This document shows positions 8,920 to 16,065 of a stretch of 50,477 nucleotides of DNA, one piece after another. A model generated the notes under the pieces. It was not told where the DNA came from, searched no databases, and saw only the letters and a program-made list of their open reading frames with translations. How positions within the stretch are numbered: the first letter of the stretch is position 1; every line of letters starts with the position of its first letter. Location of the stretch: assembly GCA_025359185.1 (NCBI GenBank), contig JANYHF010000039.1:1-50477 (forward strand), read 5' to 3'. Origin of the DNA: Hyphomicrobiaceae bacterium (GTDB lineage: Bacteria > Pseudomonadota > Alphaproteobacteria > Rhizobiales > Hyphomicrobiaceae). A program made the position numbers and the translations under genes.

Positions 8920-8937
8920 TACCAAACGGTTTAGTCA
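8920..8937. promoter_or_regulatory. TetR operator O1
   Basis: TACCAAACGGTTTAGTCA, exact inverted copy of the 8863-8880 site; the two are offset by 57 bases. It abuts the predicted -35 of the efflux promoter and lies 20 bases before the TetR gene, so it could mediate both efflux repression and autoregulation. Confidence 0.75.
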
Positions 8938-8956
8938 TTCCGGCAGATCATAGCTG

Positions 8957-9640
8957 ATGAACCAAACTCTGATGTCAAAGTCCCTTACAACCCCGCGCGA
9001 CCCAGATGGCCGTCAGCGCCGTACGCGCCTCGAAACTCAGACCGAGAAGCGCGGCGTGATGCTGGCTGCCGCCCGCGCCGTGTTCGAGCGCGAGGGCTAC
9101 GACGGCGCCAGCATGAGCGACATCGCCGCCGAGGCAGGCGTCTCTAAGCCGACGCTCTATGTGTATTTCGACAGCAAGGAGCGGTTGTTCGATGCGCTGA
9201 TAGAGGACATGAGCCTCTCGGTGCCGGAACAGGTGCTCAACCTCGACGCCAGCGACCCCGACGTCAAAGCCGTGCTGACCCGCTGCGGCATTGCCCTGAT
9301 GACCAAAATCACCCAGCCCGAGCGCGTCAACATGCTGCGCGTGGTCCTGGGTGCGGCAGGTAAATTCCCTGAGATTGGGCGCAAGTTCTTTGCCGCTGGG
9401 CCAGGCCGGGCGATTGAGAAGATCAAGGTCTACCTGACGGAAGCCGACGCGAAAGGCTGGCTCAGGGTGCCCGATACGGATCTGGCGGCCTATCATCTTC
9501 TTGAACTGGTGCAGGCCAAGCAAATCCGGCTGCTGCTGTTCGGCATAGCCGACCGGCCCAGCGAGGCCGATATCGCTGAAACTGTGGCGGCCGGTGTGCG
9601 CGTGTTTGTGGCGGCGCATCGCGGGCGCCCAACGTGTTAA
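8957..9640 (+). CDS. TetR/AcrR-family repressor, probable regulator of the EmrAB-type pump
   Basis: A 227-residue protein. The N-terminal helix-turn-helix domain (about 30-80) has RAVFEREGYDGASMSDIA, AGVSKPTLYVYF and DSKERLFDAL, the classical TetR pattern. The C-terminal ligand domain is of the AcrR-like type (AefR-type C-terminal region). Divergent orientation and the paired operators in the 105-base gap make it the likely repressor of the adjacent efflux operon. It is only 30 bases upstream of deoC on the same strand, so some read-through into deoC is possible, although no functional link is obvious. Confidence 0.9.
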   Translation: MNQTLMSKSLTTPRDPDGRQRRTRLETQTEKRGVMLAAARAVFEREGYDGASMSDIAAEAGVSKPTLYVYFDSKERLFDALIEDMSLSVPEQVLNLDASDPDVKAVLTRCGIALMTKITQPERVNMLRVVLGAAGKFPEIGRKFFAAGPGRAIEKIKVYLTEADAKGWLRVPDTDLAAYHLLELVQAKQIRLLLFGIADRPSEADIAETVAAGVRVFVAAHRGRPTC

Positions 9641-9670
9641 GCTGCCGCTCACTTCCTCCTCGACGAGGCC

Positions 9671-10696
9671 ATGATGGACAAGACTGATCACAAGACCGCC
9701 AAGCCTGCGCTCAGCGTTGTTCCAGCGTCTGTGCCGGCGCATGATCCTCAAGCGCGCAATCCAGGTGTGCCGTTGCAAACCGATTGGTTCGACGCCGTGC
9801 AGGTCAACCTGAGCGCCAGCGAGCGCCGCGCCGCGACGCTGACCACACGCCGCACGGCCAAGAAGGAATATCAGGCGGCCTGGCTGGTCAGAGCGCTGCA
9901 GTGCATTGACCTGACCGCCCTGGCGGGCGACGACACGCCCGGCCGTGTTCAACGGTTGTGCGCCAAAGCCCGGCGGCCATTGCGCGAGGATATCGTCAAG
10001 GCCCTGGGCCTCGCCGATGCTCCGCCCACGGTCGGTGCGGTGTGCGTGTACCCCACGATGGTTGCGCCCGCTGTCAAGGCGCTGGCCGGTTCCGGCATTC
10101 CAGTCGCTTCCGTCGCCACGGGGTTTCCGGCTGGCCTCACTCCGCTGCCGATCCGGCTCGCCGAAATCCGCTATGCTATCGAGGAGGGCGCTGGCGAGAT
10201 CGATATCGTCATTCACCGTGCCCAGGTGCTGACGCAAGACTGGTCCGCGCTTTATGACGAGGTCGCGGCCATGCGGGAGGCCTGCGGGGCCGCACATCTG
10301 AAAGCCATCCTTGCCACAGGCGACCTCAAGACGCTGCGCAATGTCTACAAAGCCAGCATGGTGTCGATGCAGGCGGGCGCCGACTTTATCAAAACCTCCA
10401 CCGGCAAGGAGGACGTCAACGCCACGCTACCGGTCAGCCTGACGATGCTGCGGGCCTTGCGCGATTATGGCGAGCGCACTGGCATCCGCATTGGTTTCAA
10501 GCCGGCGGGTGGATTGAAGACGGCCAAGGATGCGCTGGCCTGGCTCACCCTGATGAAGGAAGAACTCGGCCGCCCCTGGCTGGAGCCCAACCTTTTTCGC
10601 ATCGGTGCCAGCTCCATGCTTGCCGACATCGAGCGCCAACTCGAACATTTCATCACCGGCCGCTATGCGGCGTTGCACCATCAGCCGCTGGCGTGA
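9671..10696 (+). CDS. deoC: Deoxyribose-phosphate aldolase
   Basis: A 341-residue DeoC. It cleaves 2-deoxyribose 5-phosphate to glyceraldehyde 3-phosphate and acetaldehyde. The Schiff-base Lys241 is in DFIKTSTGK and the second active-site Lys277 is in GFKPAGGLKT; the acidic strand EIDIVIH is present. It is longer than the about 220-260-residue E. coli form because of an N-terminal extension of roughly 80 residues, as in alpha-proteobacterial and animal forms. ATG 9671 is followed immediately by another ATG at 9674; either could be used. The next gene encodes a long aldehyde dehydrogenase that could oxidise the acetaldehyde product, so the pair looks like a deoxynucleoside/deoxyribose salvage unit. 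Confidence 0.93.
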   Translation: MMDKTDHKTAKPALSVVPASVPAHDPQARNPGVPLQTDWFDAVQVNLSASERRAATLTTRRTAKKEYQAAWLVRALQCIDLTALAGDDTPGRVQRLCAKARRPLREDIVKALGLADAPPTVGAVCVYPTMVAPAVKALAGSGIPVASVATGFPAGLTPLPIRLAEIRYAIEEGAGEIDIVIHRAQVLTQDWSALYDEVAAMREACGAAHLKAILATGDLKTLRNVYKASMVSMQAGADFIKTSTGKEDVNATLPVSLTMLRALRDYGERTGIRIGFKPAGGLKTAKDALAWLTLMKEELGRPWLEPNLFRIGASSMLADIERQLEHFITGRYAALHHQPLA

Positions 10697-10759
10697 GTAA
10701 GGACCTGCTAGTGCCAGCCAACTCGTCGCGCGACCAACCAACTGCTGAGGACACCGCCC

Positions 10760-13153
10760 GTGCCCACCGTCAAGGACGTTCTGAAATCCATGGACTACGG
10801 TCCCGCGCCAGAATCTGAAACGCATGTGACAGACTGGCTGAAGGCGCACACGGATGGATTTCGCCACTTCATCGGTGGGCAATTTGTTCCGGCGAGCGAC
10901 GGCAAGACTTTCGCGGCCATGAACCCGGCGCGCGACACGGTGCTGGGACACGTCGCGCATGGCACGGCCGCCGACATCGATGCCGCCGTCAAAGCCGCCC
11001 GCGCTGCCTTTCCGGCCTGGTCGGCGCGTTCGGGCCACGAGCGCGCACGCGTCCTCTATGCCATCGCCCGGCATGTGCAAAAGCGCGAGCGCTTCCTCGC
11101 CGTGCTGGAATCGCTGAACAACGGCAAGCCGATCCGCGAGAGCCGCGACATCGACATTCCGCTGGTGGCGCGGCACTTCTACCATCATGCCGGCTGGGCC
11201 GAGATGATCGCCTCCGAGTTACCGGGCCACTCGCCGCTCGGCGTCTGCGGGCAGATCATCCCGTGGAATTTTCCGCTTCTCATGCTGGCCTGGAAAGTCG
11301 CGCCCGCGCTGGCGGCTGGCAACACCGTCGTTTTGAAGCCCGCCGAATTTACGCCGCTCACGGCACTCGCCTTTGCTGAAATCTGCCGCGAAATTGGGCT
11401 GCCCGACGGCGTCGTCAACATTGTCACCGGCGACGGCGGCACCGGCGCTGCGCTGGTCAAGCACCCGGATGTTGACAAGATCGCCTTTACGGGCTCCACC
11501 GAAGTCGGCCGCCTGATCCGGCGCGAAACGGCAGGCAGCGGCAAAAAGCTGTCGCTGGAACTCGGCGGCAAGTCGCCCTTCATTGTCTATGAGGATGCCG
11601 ACCTTGATGGCGCGGTCGAAGGTGTCGTCGATGCCATCTGGTTCAATCAGGGCGAGGTTTGCTGCGCCGGATCGCGCATTCTCTTGCAAGAGGGCGTTGC
11701 CGGCCGCTTCCTGAAAAAGCTCCGCCGCCGGATGGATACGCTCGTGGTCGGCGAGCCGCTGGACAAATCCGTAGACATGGGATCGCTCGCAGCGCCTGTT
11801 CAGTTGCAGCGCGTGCGCGAGTTGGTGGCCAAAGGCGAGGCCGAGGGCGGCACGCTGTGGCAATCGAACTGCACGCTGCCACCGCGCGGCAGTTTCTTCA
11901 AGCCGTCGATCTTCGTTGGTGCCGAGCCCGCTTCGAGCGTGGTGGAACAGGAAATCTTCGGCCCCGTCGCGGTGGCGATGACGTTCCGTACACCCGACGA
12001 AGCCGTGCAGCTGGCCAACCACACGCGCTATGGCCTCTCGGCGACGGTGTGGTCGGAGAATATCAATCTGGCGCTGGATACTGCGGCCCGGGTCAAGGCC
12101 GGCATTGTCTGGATCAACTCCACCAACCTGATGGACGCGGCCGCTGGTTTTGGCGGCTACCGCGAAAGCGGGTATGGACGCGAGGGCGGCCGCGAAGGGA
12201 TGTATGAGTATCTTGTCGCCGATACCGAGACGGCGTTGCCGGACGCGCCTACGGTCAAGACCGCCTTCAACGCCGCGCCGTCAGAACCGGCAGCCGTCAG
12301 TGGACTGCCAACCATCGACCGCACCGCCAAACTCTATATCGGCGGCAAACAAGCGCGGCCGGACTCGGGCTACAGCTACACCGTGAAAAGCGCGAGTGGC
12401 GCGGCCGTGGGCCAGGCGGGGCTCGGCAACCGCAAAGACATCCGCAACGCCGTCGAGGCGGCGGGCAAAGCGGGCGGCTGGGGCAGCCTGATGGCGCATA
12501 ACCGCGCGCAGGTTCTCTACTACATCGCCGAGAACCTTGAAGCCCGCGCCGATGGTTTTGTGCAACGGCTGACCAGTTTTGGCCAGTCCTTGGACGCCGC
12601 AAAAAAGGAAGTCAGCGCCAGCATCCGCCGCATCTTCTTCTACGCTGCCCAGGCCGACAAATACGACGGCCGCGTTCATTCCACCCGCTCGCGGCACGTG
12701 ACCCTGGCGATGAACGAGCCGTTCGGCACTCTGGGCATTCTGTGTCCGGACGAAGCGCCGTTGCTGGCCTTGGTGTCTCTTGTGCTGCCCGCGATCGCCA
12801 TGGGCAACCGGGTGGTGGTGGTACCGTCGCCCACCCATCCCCTGGCCGCTACCGACCTTTATCAGGTGCTGGACACGTCCGATGTGCCCGCCGGAGTGGT
12901 GAACATCGTTACCGGCGACCGGGACGAGCTCGCCAAGACACTCGCAGATCACGATGACATTGCCGCGCTCTGGTATTACGGCTCGAAAACCGGCGGTGCT
13001 GCCGCCGAAGCAGCGTCGGCGGGCAATCTCAAGCCGGTCTGGTCGCTCGGCGGCAAGACGCGCGACTGGTTCGATGACATCACGGCGCAAGGTTCGCTGT
13101 TTCTGCGCCACGCCACCCAGGTGAAAAACATCTGGATTCCGTATGGCGAGTAA
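10760..13153 (+). CDS. ALDH16-type two-domain aldehyde dehydrogenase
   Basis: A 797-residue protein beginning at GTG 10760 with GAGGA just upstream. Residues to about 495 are a full aldehyde dehydrogenase with Glu267 in LELGGKSP and catalytic Cys301 in NQGEVCCAGSR. Residues about 512-797 repeat the NAD-binding half (LYIGGKQARP, MNEPFGTLGILCPDEAP, VVNIVTGDRDELA) but lack a catalytic Cys, and the ELGGK motif is changed to SLGGK. A catalytic domain followed by a dead second domain is the ALDH16 architecture; bacterial members keep the active Cys, as here. It is 63 bases downstream of deoC and may oxidise acetaldehyde released by DeoC. The substrate assignment is inferred. Confidence 0.9.
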   Translation: MPTVKDVLKSMDYGPAPESETHVTDWLKAHTDGFRHFIGGQFVPASDGKTFAAMNPARDTVLGHVAHGTAADIDAAVKAARAAFPAWSARSGHERARVLYAIARHVQKRERFLAVLESLNNGKPIRESRDIDIPLVARHFYHHAGWAEMIASELPGHSPLGVCGQIIPWNFPLLMLAWKVAPALAAGNTVVLKPAEFTPLTALAFAEICREIGLPDGVVNIVTGDGGTGAALVKHPDVDKIAFTGSTEVGRLIRRETAGSGKKLSLELGGKSPFIVYEDADLDGAVEGVVDAIWFNQGEVCCAGSRILLQEGVAGRFLKKLRRRMDTLVVGEPLDKSVDMGSLAAPVQLQRVRELVAKGEAEGGTLWQSNCTLPPRGSFFKPSIFVGAEPASSVVEQEIFGPVAVAMTFRTPDEAVQLANHTRYGLSATVWSENINLALDTAARVKAGIVWINSTNLMDAAAGFGGYRESGYGREGGREGMYEYLVADTETALPDAPTVKTAFNAAPSEPAAVSGLPTIDRTAKLYIGGKQARPDSGYSYTVKSASGAAVGQAGLGNRKDIRNAVEAAGKAGGWGSLMAHNRAQVLYYIAENLEARADGFVQRLTSFGQSLDAAKKEVSASIRRIFFYAAQADKYDGRVHSTRSRHVTLAMNEPFGTLGILCPDEAPLLALVSLVLPAIAMGNRVVVVPSPTHPLAATDLYQVLDTSDVPAGVVNIVTGDRDELAKTLADHDDIAALWYYGSKTGGAAAEAASAGNLKPVWSLGGKTRDWFDDITAQGSLFLRHATQVKNIWIPYGE

Positions 13154-13157
13154 CTGG

Positions 13158-13194
13158 GGCTGTGCAAAGAGAGTGAGGACCTCGTTGCACAGCC
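13158..13194 (+). terminator. Hairpin after ALDH16 gene
   Basis: GGCTGTGCAA (13158-13167) pairs perfectly with TTGCACAGCC (13185-13194), starting 5 bases after the stop codon. There is no T run, so it may stabilise the mRNA end or act as a weak terminator. Confidence 0.45.
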
Positions 13195-13290
13195 GTTACG
13201 GCCGTTGAGGGAGCAGCGTGAGCGGCGGGCTTGGCTGCCCGCTCGCCTGGGTCAGCCGCCCCCACCAGAATTTCTCTCCCGCACACACAC

Positions 13291-13316
13291 CAAAACCCGC
13301 GCTGCCGGGCGCGGGC
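13291..13316 (-). terminator. Rho-independent-type terminator on the minus strand
   Basis: CCCGCGC (13296-13302) pairs with GCGCGGG (13309-13315). Read on the minus strand, the stem is followed by TTTTG. No protein gene on the minus strand ends here, so it may end a non-coding transcript or the GT4 transcript. Confidence 0.5.
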
Positions 13317-13829
13317 TATTTAGACGTGTACGAATGAATAAGGTGGAGTGGCAGGAAAGCGGGGATCCCTGCCACTCCAGGAGGTTGGACGCTGGCTGCG
13401 TCGCGTCCAACCACCAATCTGTCTGTCTGCCATCGCGAACCGACGCTTGGACTTGATCCGGTCTGGTGTCGCCTTGCAGCGAATTCCGTGTGAAGCAGCC
13501 CGTCGTCATTGCTACATCACGCCGGGAAAACGTGTCGGCGGTGTGCTCAATTCCCGGCAATTTCCTGGCAGCGAGCACAAAGTTGCCGAATCCTGAGGTT
13601 TCGTCATCACATAATATTGCCACTTCGTAACATTCTTCAATACATTGAGCCGGTGAATGTTAATTGGCCAAGCTGATGGAATAACGGCATAAATGCAGTT
13701 GCGAGCAGAACTGCCAACGTGATTTGGCAAAAAGTCGGAAGGTTTGGACACGCACGCCGGCCCGATTATGGCGAAACGGGGGCAGCATTGAGCCCTCGCA
13801 TGGCTTCGGCCCGGCAAGCAGGTCGCCGC

Positions 13830-14969
13830 CTACGCGGCCTGCACCTGCCGGTTTTGCGCGGCTTCATAAAAATCGAGAATGTCCGCGCCCATACGAGCCA
13901 CGGTAAAGCGCGAGGCGACGCGGGCTTGCAGCTGTGTGGCGTTATCGAGGAGCGGGTGCGGATTGGTCAGGAATGCCGTCAGGCTATTGGCGAGCGCGGC
14001 GGCATCCCCCGGCGGCAGAAGGTCCGTTGACGTTGTGTCCGTGATCTCCGGAATGCCACCGACGCGGGTCATCAGCATGGGCAGGCGGGCGGCAGCGCCT
14101 TCGAGAACAATGTACGGAAACGATTCCGCGCGGCTTGGAACAACCAGGCAGCGCCCGAGCGGGAACGCTTTGGGGGCGGGCATCGCGCCTGGAAAACGCA
14201 CGCGGCCACCTAGCGCAAGAGCGGTTGCCTGCGCCTTGAACGCCGCCTCATCGGGTCCCGACCCGACAATCGTTGCGGTTGGCGAGCCCTTGACGGCCGC
14301 GAGCGCGTTCAACAGCACGTCCACGCCCTTCAGATGACGCAGCTCACCGACAAAAAGCACATCGCTGGCATTGGAATTAGGGGTGTGATCGGAGAAATCG
14401 GCGGGGAGCAGCCCGTTAGGAATCACGCGCGTTAGGCAACGGGGCGTGCCGACTTTCTGCGCATAGACCCGCTGCGAATAGGCGCTCTCAAAGATCAGGC
14501 CATCGGTCACGCTGGCGAGGCGGCGTTCGAGGCCGAGGAACAACACGCCCTGCACGGTTCCGGGCTCGAAATGCAAGCTGCCGCCATGGGGCGTGTAGAA
14601 CGCTTTCACTAGCGACCCGGACCGCTTTAGCAACTGCGCTGCAAGCCGAGCATAGGCCCCGCCTTTGGCCCCATGCCCATGCAACACATCGGCATTGAGG
14701 CCCTGAGCCAGCGCCTGCGTCGCCCTTAGCGCCGGATAATCGGCAAGCCCGATCTGGCGGGGCATTGTCACGCGCGTGATGCCAAGCGCCAAACGCGGTG
14801 CCAACTCACGGAACACAGTCTCGGCGCTCTCGCCACCCGTCGAGTCATCGGCAATCAGACCGACCGCGTGGCCCGAATCCGTCTGCATCCGCGCCAAGTC
14901 CGCGACATGCCGGAACAGCCCGCCAACAGGGGCCCGAAGGCAATGCAGAATTCTCAACGGCTTAGCCAA
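13830..14969 (-). CDS. GT4-family glycosyltransferase
   Basis: A 379-residue GT-B glycosyltransferase. It opens with RILHCLRAPVGGLFRHVADL, the glycine-rich acceptor-side start of GT4 enzymes. The C-terminal donor domain contains VLFVGELRHLKGVD and the E-x7-E motif in SRAESFPYIVLEGAA. It probably adds a sugar to a polyprenyl-linked repeat unit on the cytoplasmic face. The start is a TTG at 14969; no ATG lies near and the fold needs this N-terminus. It is followed at a distance by the Wza-like gene on the same strand, so it likely belongs to the exopolysaccharide set. Confidence 0.88.
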   Translation of the reverse strand: MAKPLRILHCLRAPVGGLFRHVADLARMQTDSGHAVGLIADDSTGGESAETVFRELAPRLALGITRVTMPRQIGLADYPALRATQALAQGLNADVLHGHGAKGGAYARLAAQLLKRSGSLVKAFYTPHGGSLHFEPGTVQGVLFLGLERRLASVTDGLIFESAYSQRVYAQKVGTPRCLTRVIPNGLLPADFSDHTPNSNASDVLFVGELRHLKGVDVLLNALAAVKGSPTATIVGSGPDEAAFKAQATALALGGRVRFPGAMPAPKAFPLGRCLVVPSRAESFPYIVLEGAAARLPMLMTRVGGIPEITDTTSTDLLPPGDAAALANSLTAFLTNPHPLLDNATQLQARVASRFTVARMGADILDFYEAAQNRQVQAA

Positions 14970-15014
14970 GACACGCGCTCCGAAAGGGAATTAAAGGCTC
15001 TCCGTGGACTGAAG

Positions 15015-15083
15015 TTTCCCCGCCCCCCCCCACCTTGTTCCTCCCCCCTCAAAGGGGGAGGAGCAAGGTGGGGGGGCGGGAAA
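15015..15083. repeat. C-rich imperfect palindrome
   Basis: A C-rich left arm (15015-15048, with nine C at 15023-15031) and a G-rich right arm (15053-15083) form a long imperfect hairpin between the Wza-like and GT4 genes. The central ACCTTG...CAAGGT part pairs well. It is similar in style to the elements at 7549-7591 and 35097-35201. Confidence 0.6.
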
Positions 15084-15087
15084 GCCC

Positions 15088-15867
15088 CTAAAACCACCGT
15101 TCTTCGATGGTGATGGTGTCGCCGGGACGCACGGGTTCCGTGATCGGCGCGTGCAATTCGCTGACTATGCCGTTGAGGCGGCGGGTGATGCGGACCGTGC
15201 GTTCGCTGGCGCGGGGACTAAATCCGCCGGCGATAGCCACGGCCGCTTGCACCGTCAGGCCCGGCTCGAACGCATACTGACCAGCGGCGCGCACCTCGCC
15301 CAGAATGTAGAACGGGCGTGAGGCGGCAACTTCCACCGTCACTTGCGGGTCCTTGACGAAGCTGACTTTCAGTTCGGACGCGATCATCTGGCCCAGATGA
15401 TACGTCGTCACCCCGCGCGCTTTCACGGACCCGATCAGCGGCACGGCGATAAAGCCCGCCGCATCAATAGGATAGACGTGTGAAAGGTTCGGCTGCCCAT
15501 AGACGAAGATGCGGACCCGGTCGCCGCTGTCGAGCAGGTAGGGCTGCGTGGCGGCTGGCGCGGGGCCGATGATGTTGCGCTCGTGCGTCACGCTGGTGAT
15601 GGTCGGCCCGAGAAAGGCGACCGCGCTGCTCTTGCCGGCTTTGAGCTTGTTGATCTCTTCCAGCACGGCGACGGGCATCGGCGGTGCATTGGCGACGGGA
15701 TCGTTGGCCAGCGGACCATCATCACCCGCCTGATGCAGGTGGCTGTCGTCAGGCTTGGCCGGCCCCGCGATCGAGGCATCGGCGGCGGTGAACGGCTTGG
15801 CCGTTTTGGCGCATCCTGCCAAAGGCAGCAGGAAAGCGGCACACAACAGGACGCGACGCACAAACAT
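15088..15867 (-). CDS. Wza-like polysaccharide export lipoprotein
   Basis: A 259-residue exported lipoprotein. ATG 15867 gives an ideal signal peptide with lipobox LAGC (RVLLCAAFLLPLAGC); the frame extends 10 codons further but spoils it. A Poly_export domain (YLLDSGDRVRIFVYGQ, GFIAVPLIGSVKARG) and one SLBB-type domain (RPFYILGEVRAAGQYAFEPG) follow. Such proteins form the outer-membrane channel for capsular or exopolysaccharide. It is divergent from the Wzz-like gene at 16066, a common pairing of exporter and chain-length/co-polymerase subunits. It is shorter than E. coli Wza (379 residues), as in many rhizobial ExoF-like proteins. Confidence 0.9.
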   Translation of the reverse strand: MFVRRVLLCAAFLLPLAGCAKTAKPFTAADASIAGPAKPDDSHLHQAGDDGPLANDPVANAPPMPVAVLEEINKLKAGKSSAVAFLGPTITSVTHERNIIGPAPAATQPYLLDSGDRVRIFVYGQPNLSHVYPIDAAGFIAVPLIGSVKARGVTTYHLGQMIASELKVSFVKDPQVTVEVAASRPFYILGEVRAAGQYAFEPGLTVQAAVAIAGGFSPRASERTVRITRRLNGIVSELHAPITEPVRPGDTITIEERWF

Positions 15868-16065
15868 GGGACTGAACCTCGACACAACTGACAACACGTC
15901 CCGAGGTTCTAGCTGGGCAAAGTAAACAAAGACCTAACGGCAGGCGCGCATTGGCACAGGCTGTGTCTGAACGACCCGTGAGTTAAGCCTTTGGTTACTC
16001 GTCTCGCGCCAAATTGAAGCGTTGCCGGAGGCTCGCGAGGCCTGCGGCCCAACGCAGGGTCCGTC

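Larger units (their letters stand above)
13154..13829. other. Hairpin-rich non-coding region
   Basis: 676 bases without a convincing gene. It holds a 10-bp stem right after the ALDH16 stop (13158-13167 with 13185-13194), a terminator-like hairpin (13296-13315), a 12-bp perfect stem (13344-13355 with 13368-13379) and a 10-bp perfect stem (13383-13392 with 13403-13412). Bases 13600-13700 are AT-richer than the surroundings. Open frames on both strands have no recognisable protein features. A structured small RNA on the minus strand ending at the 13291-13316 terminator is a possibility. Confidence 0.5.

Noticed and set aside
8975-10297. 440-codon minus-strand frame over the TetR and deoC genes
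   Set aside because: It spans two well-recognised genes on the other strand and shows no protein family features.
13252-13623. 123-codon minus-strand frame in the hairpin-rich region
   Set aside because: No recognisable features, and it runs through several perfect hairpins, more consistent with non-coding DNA.
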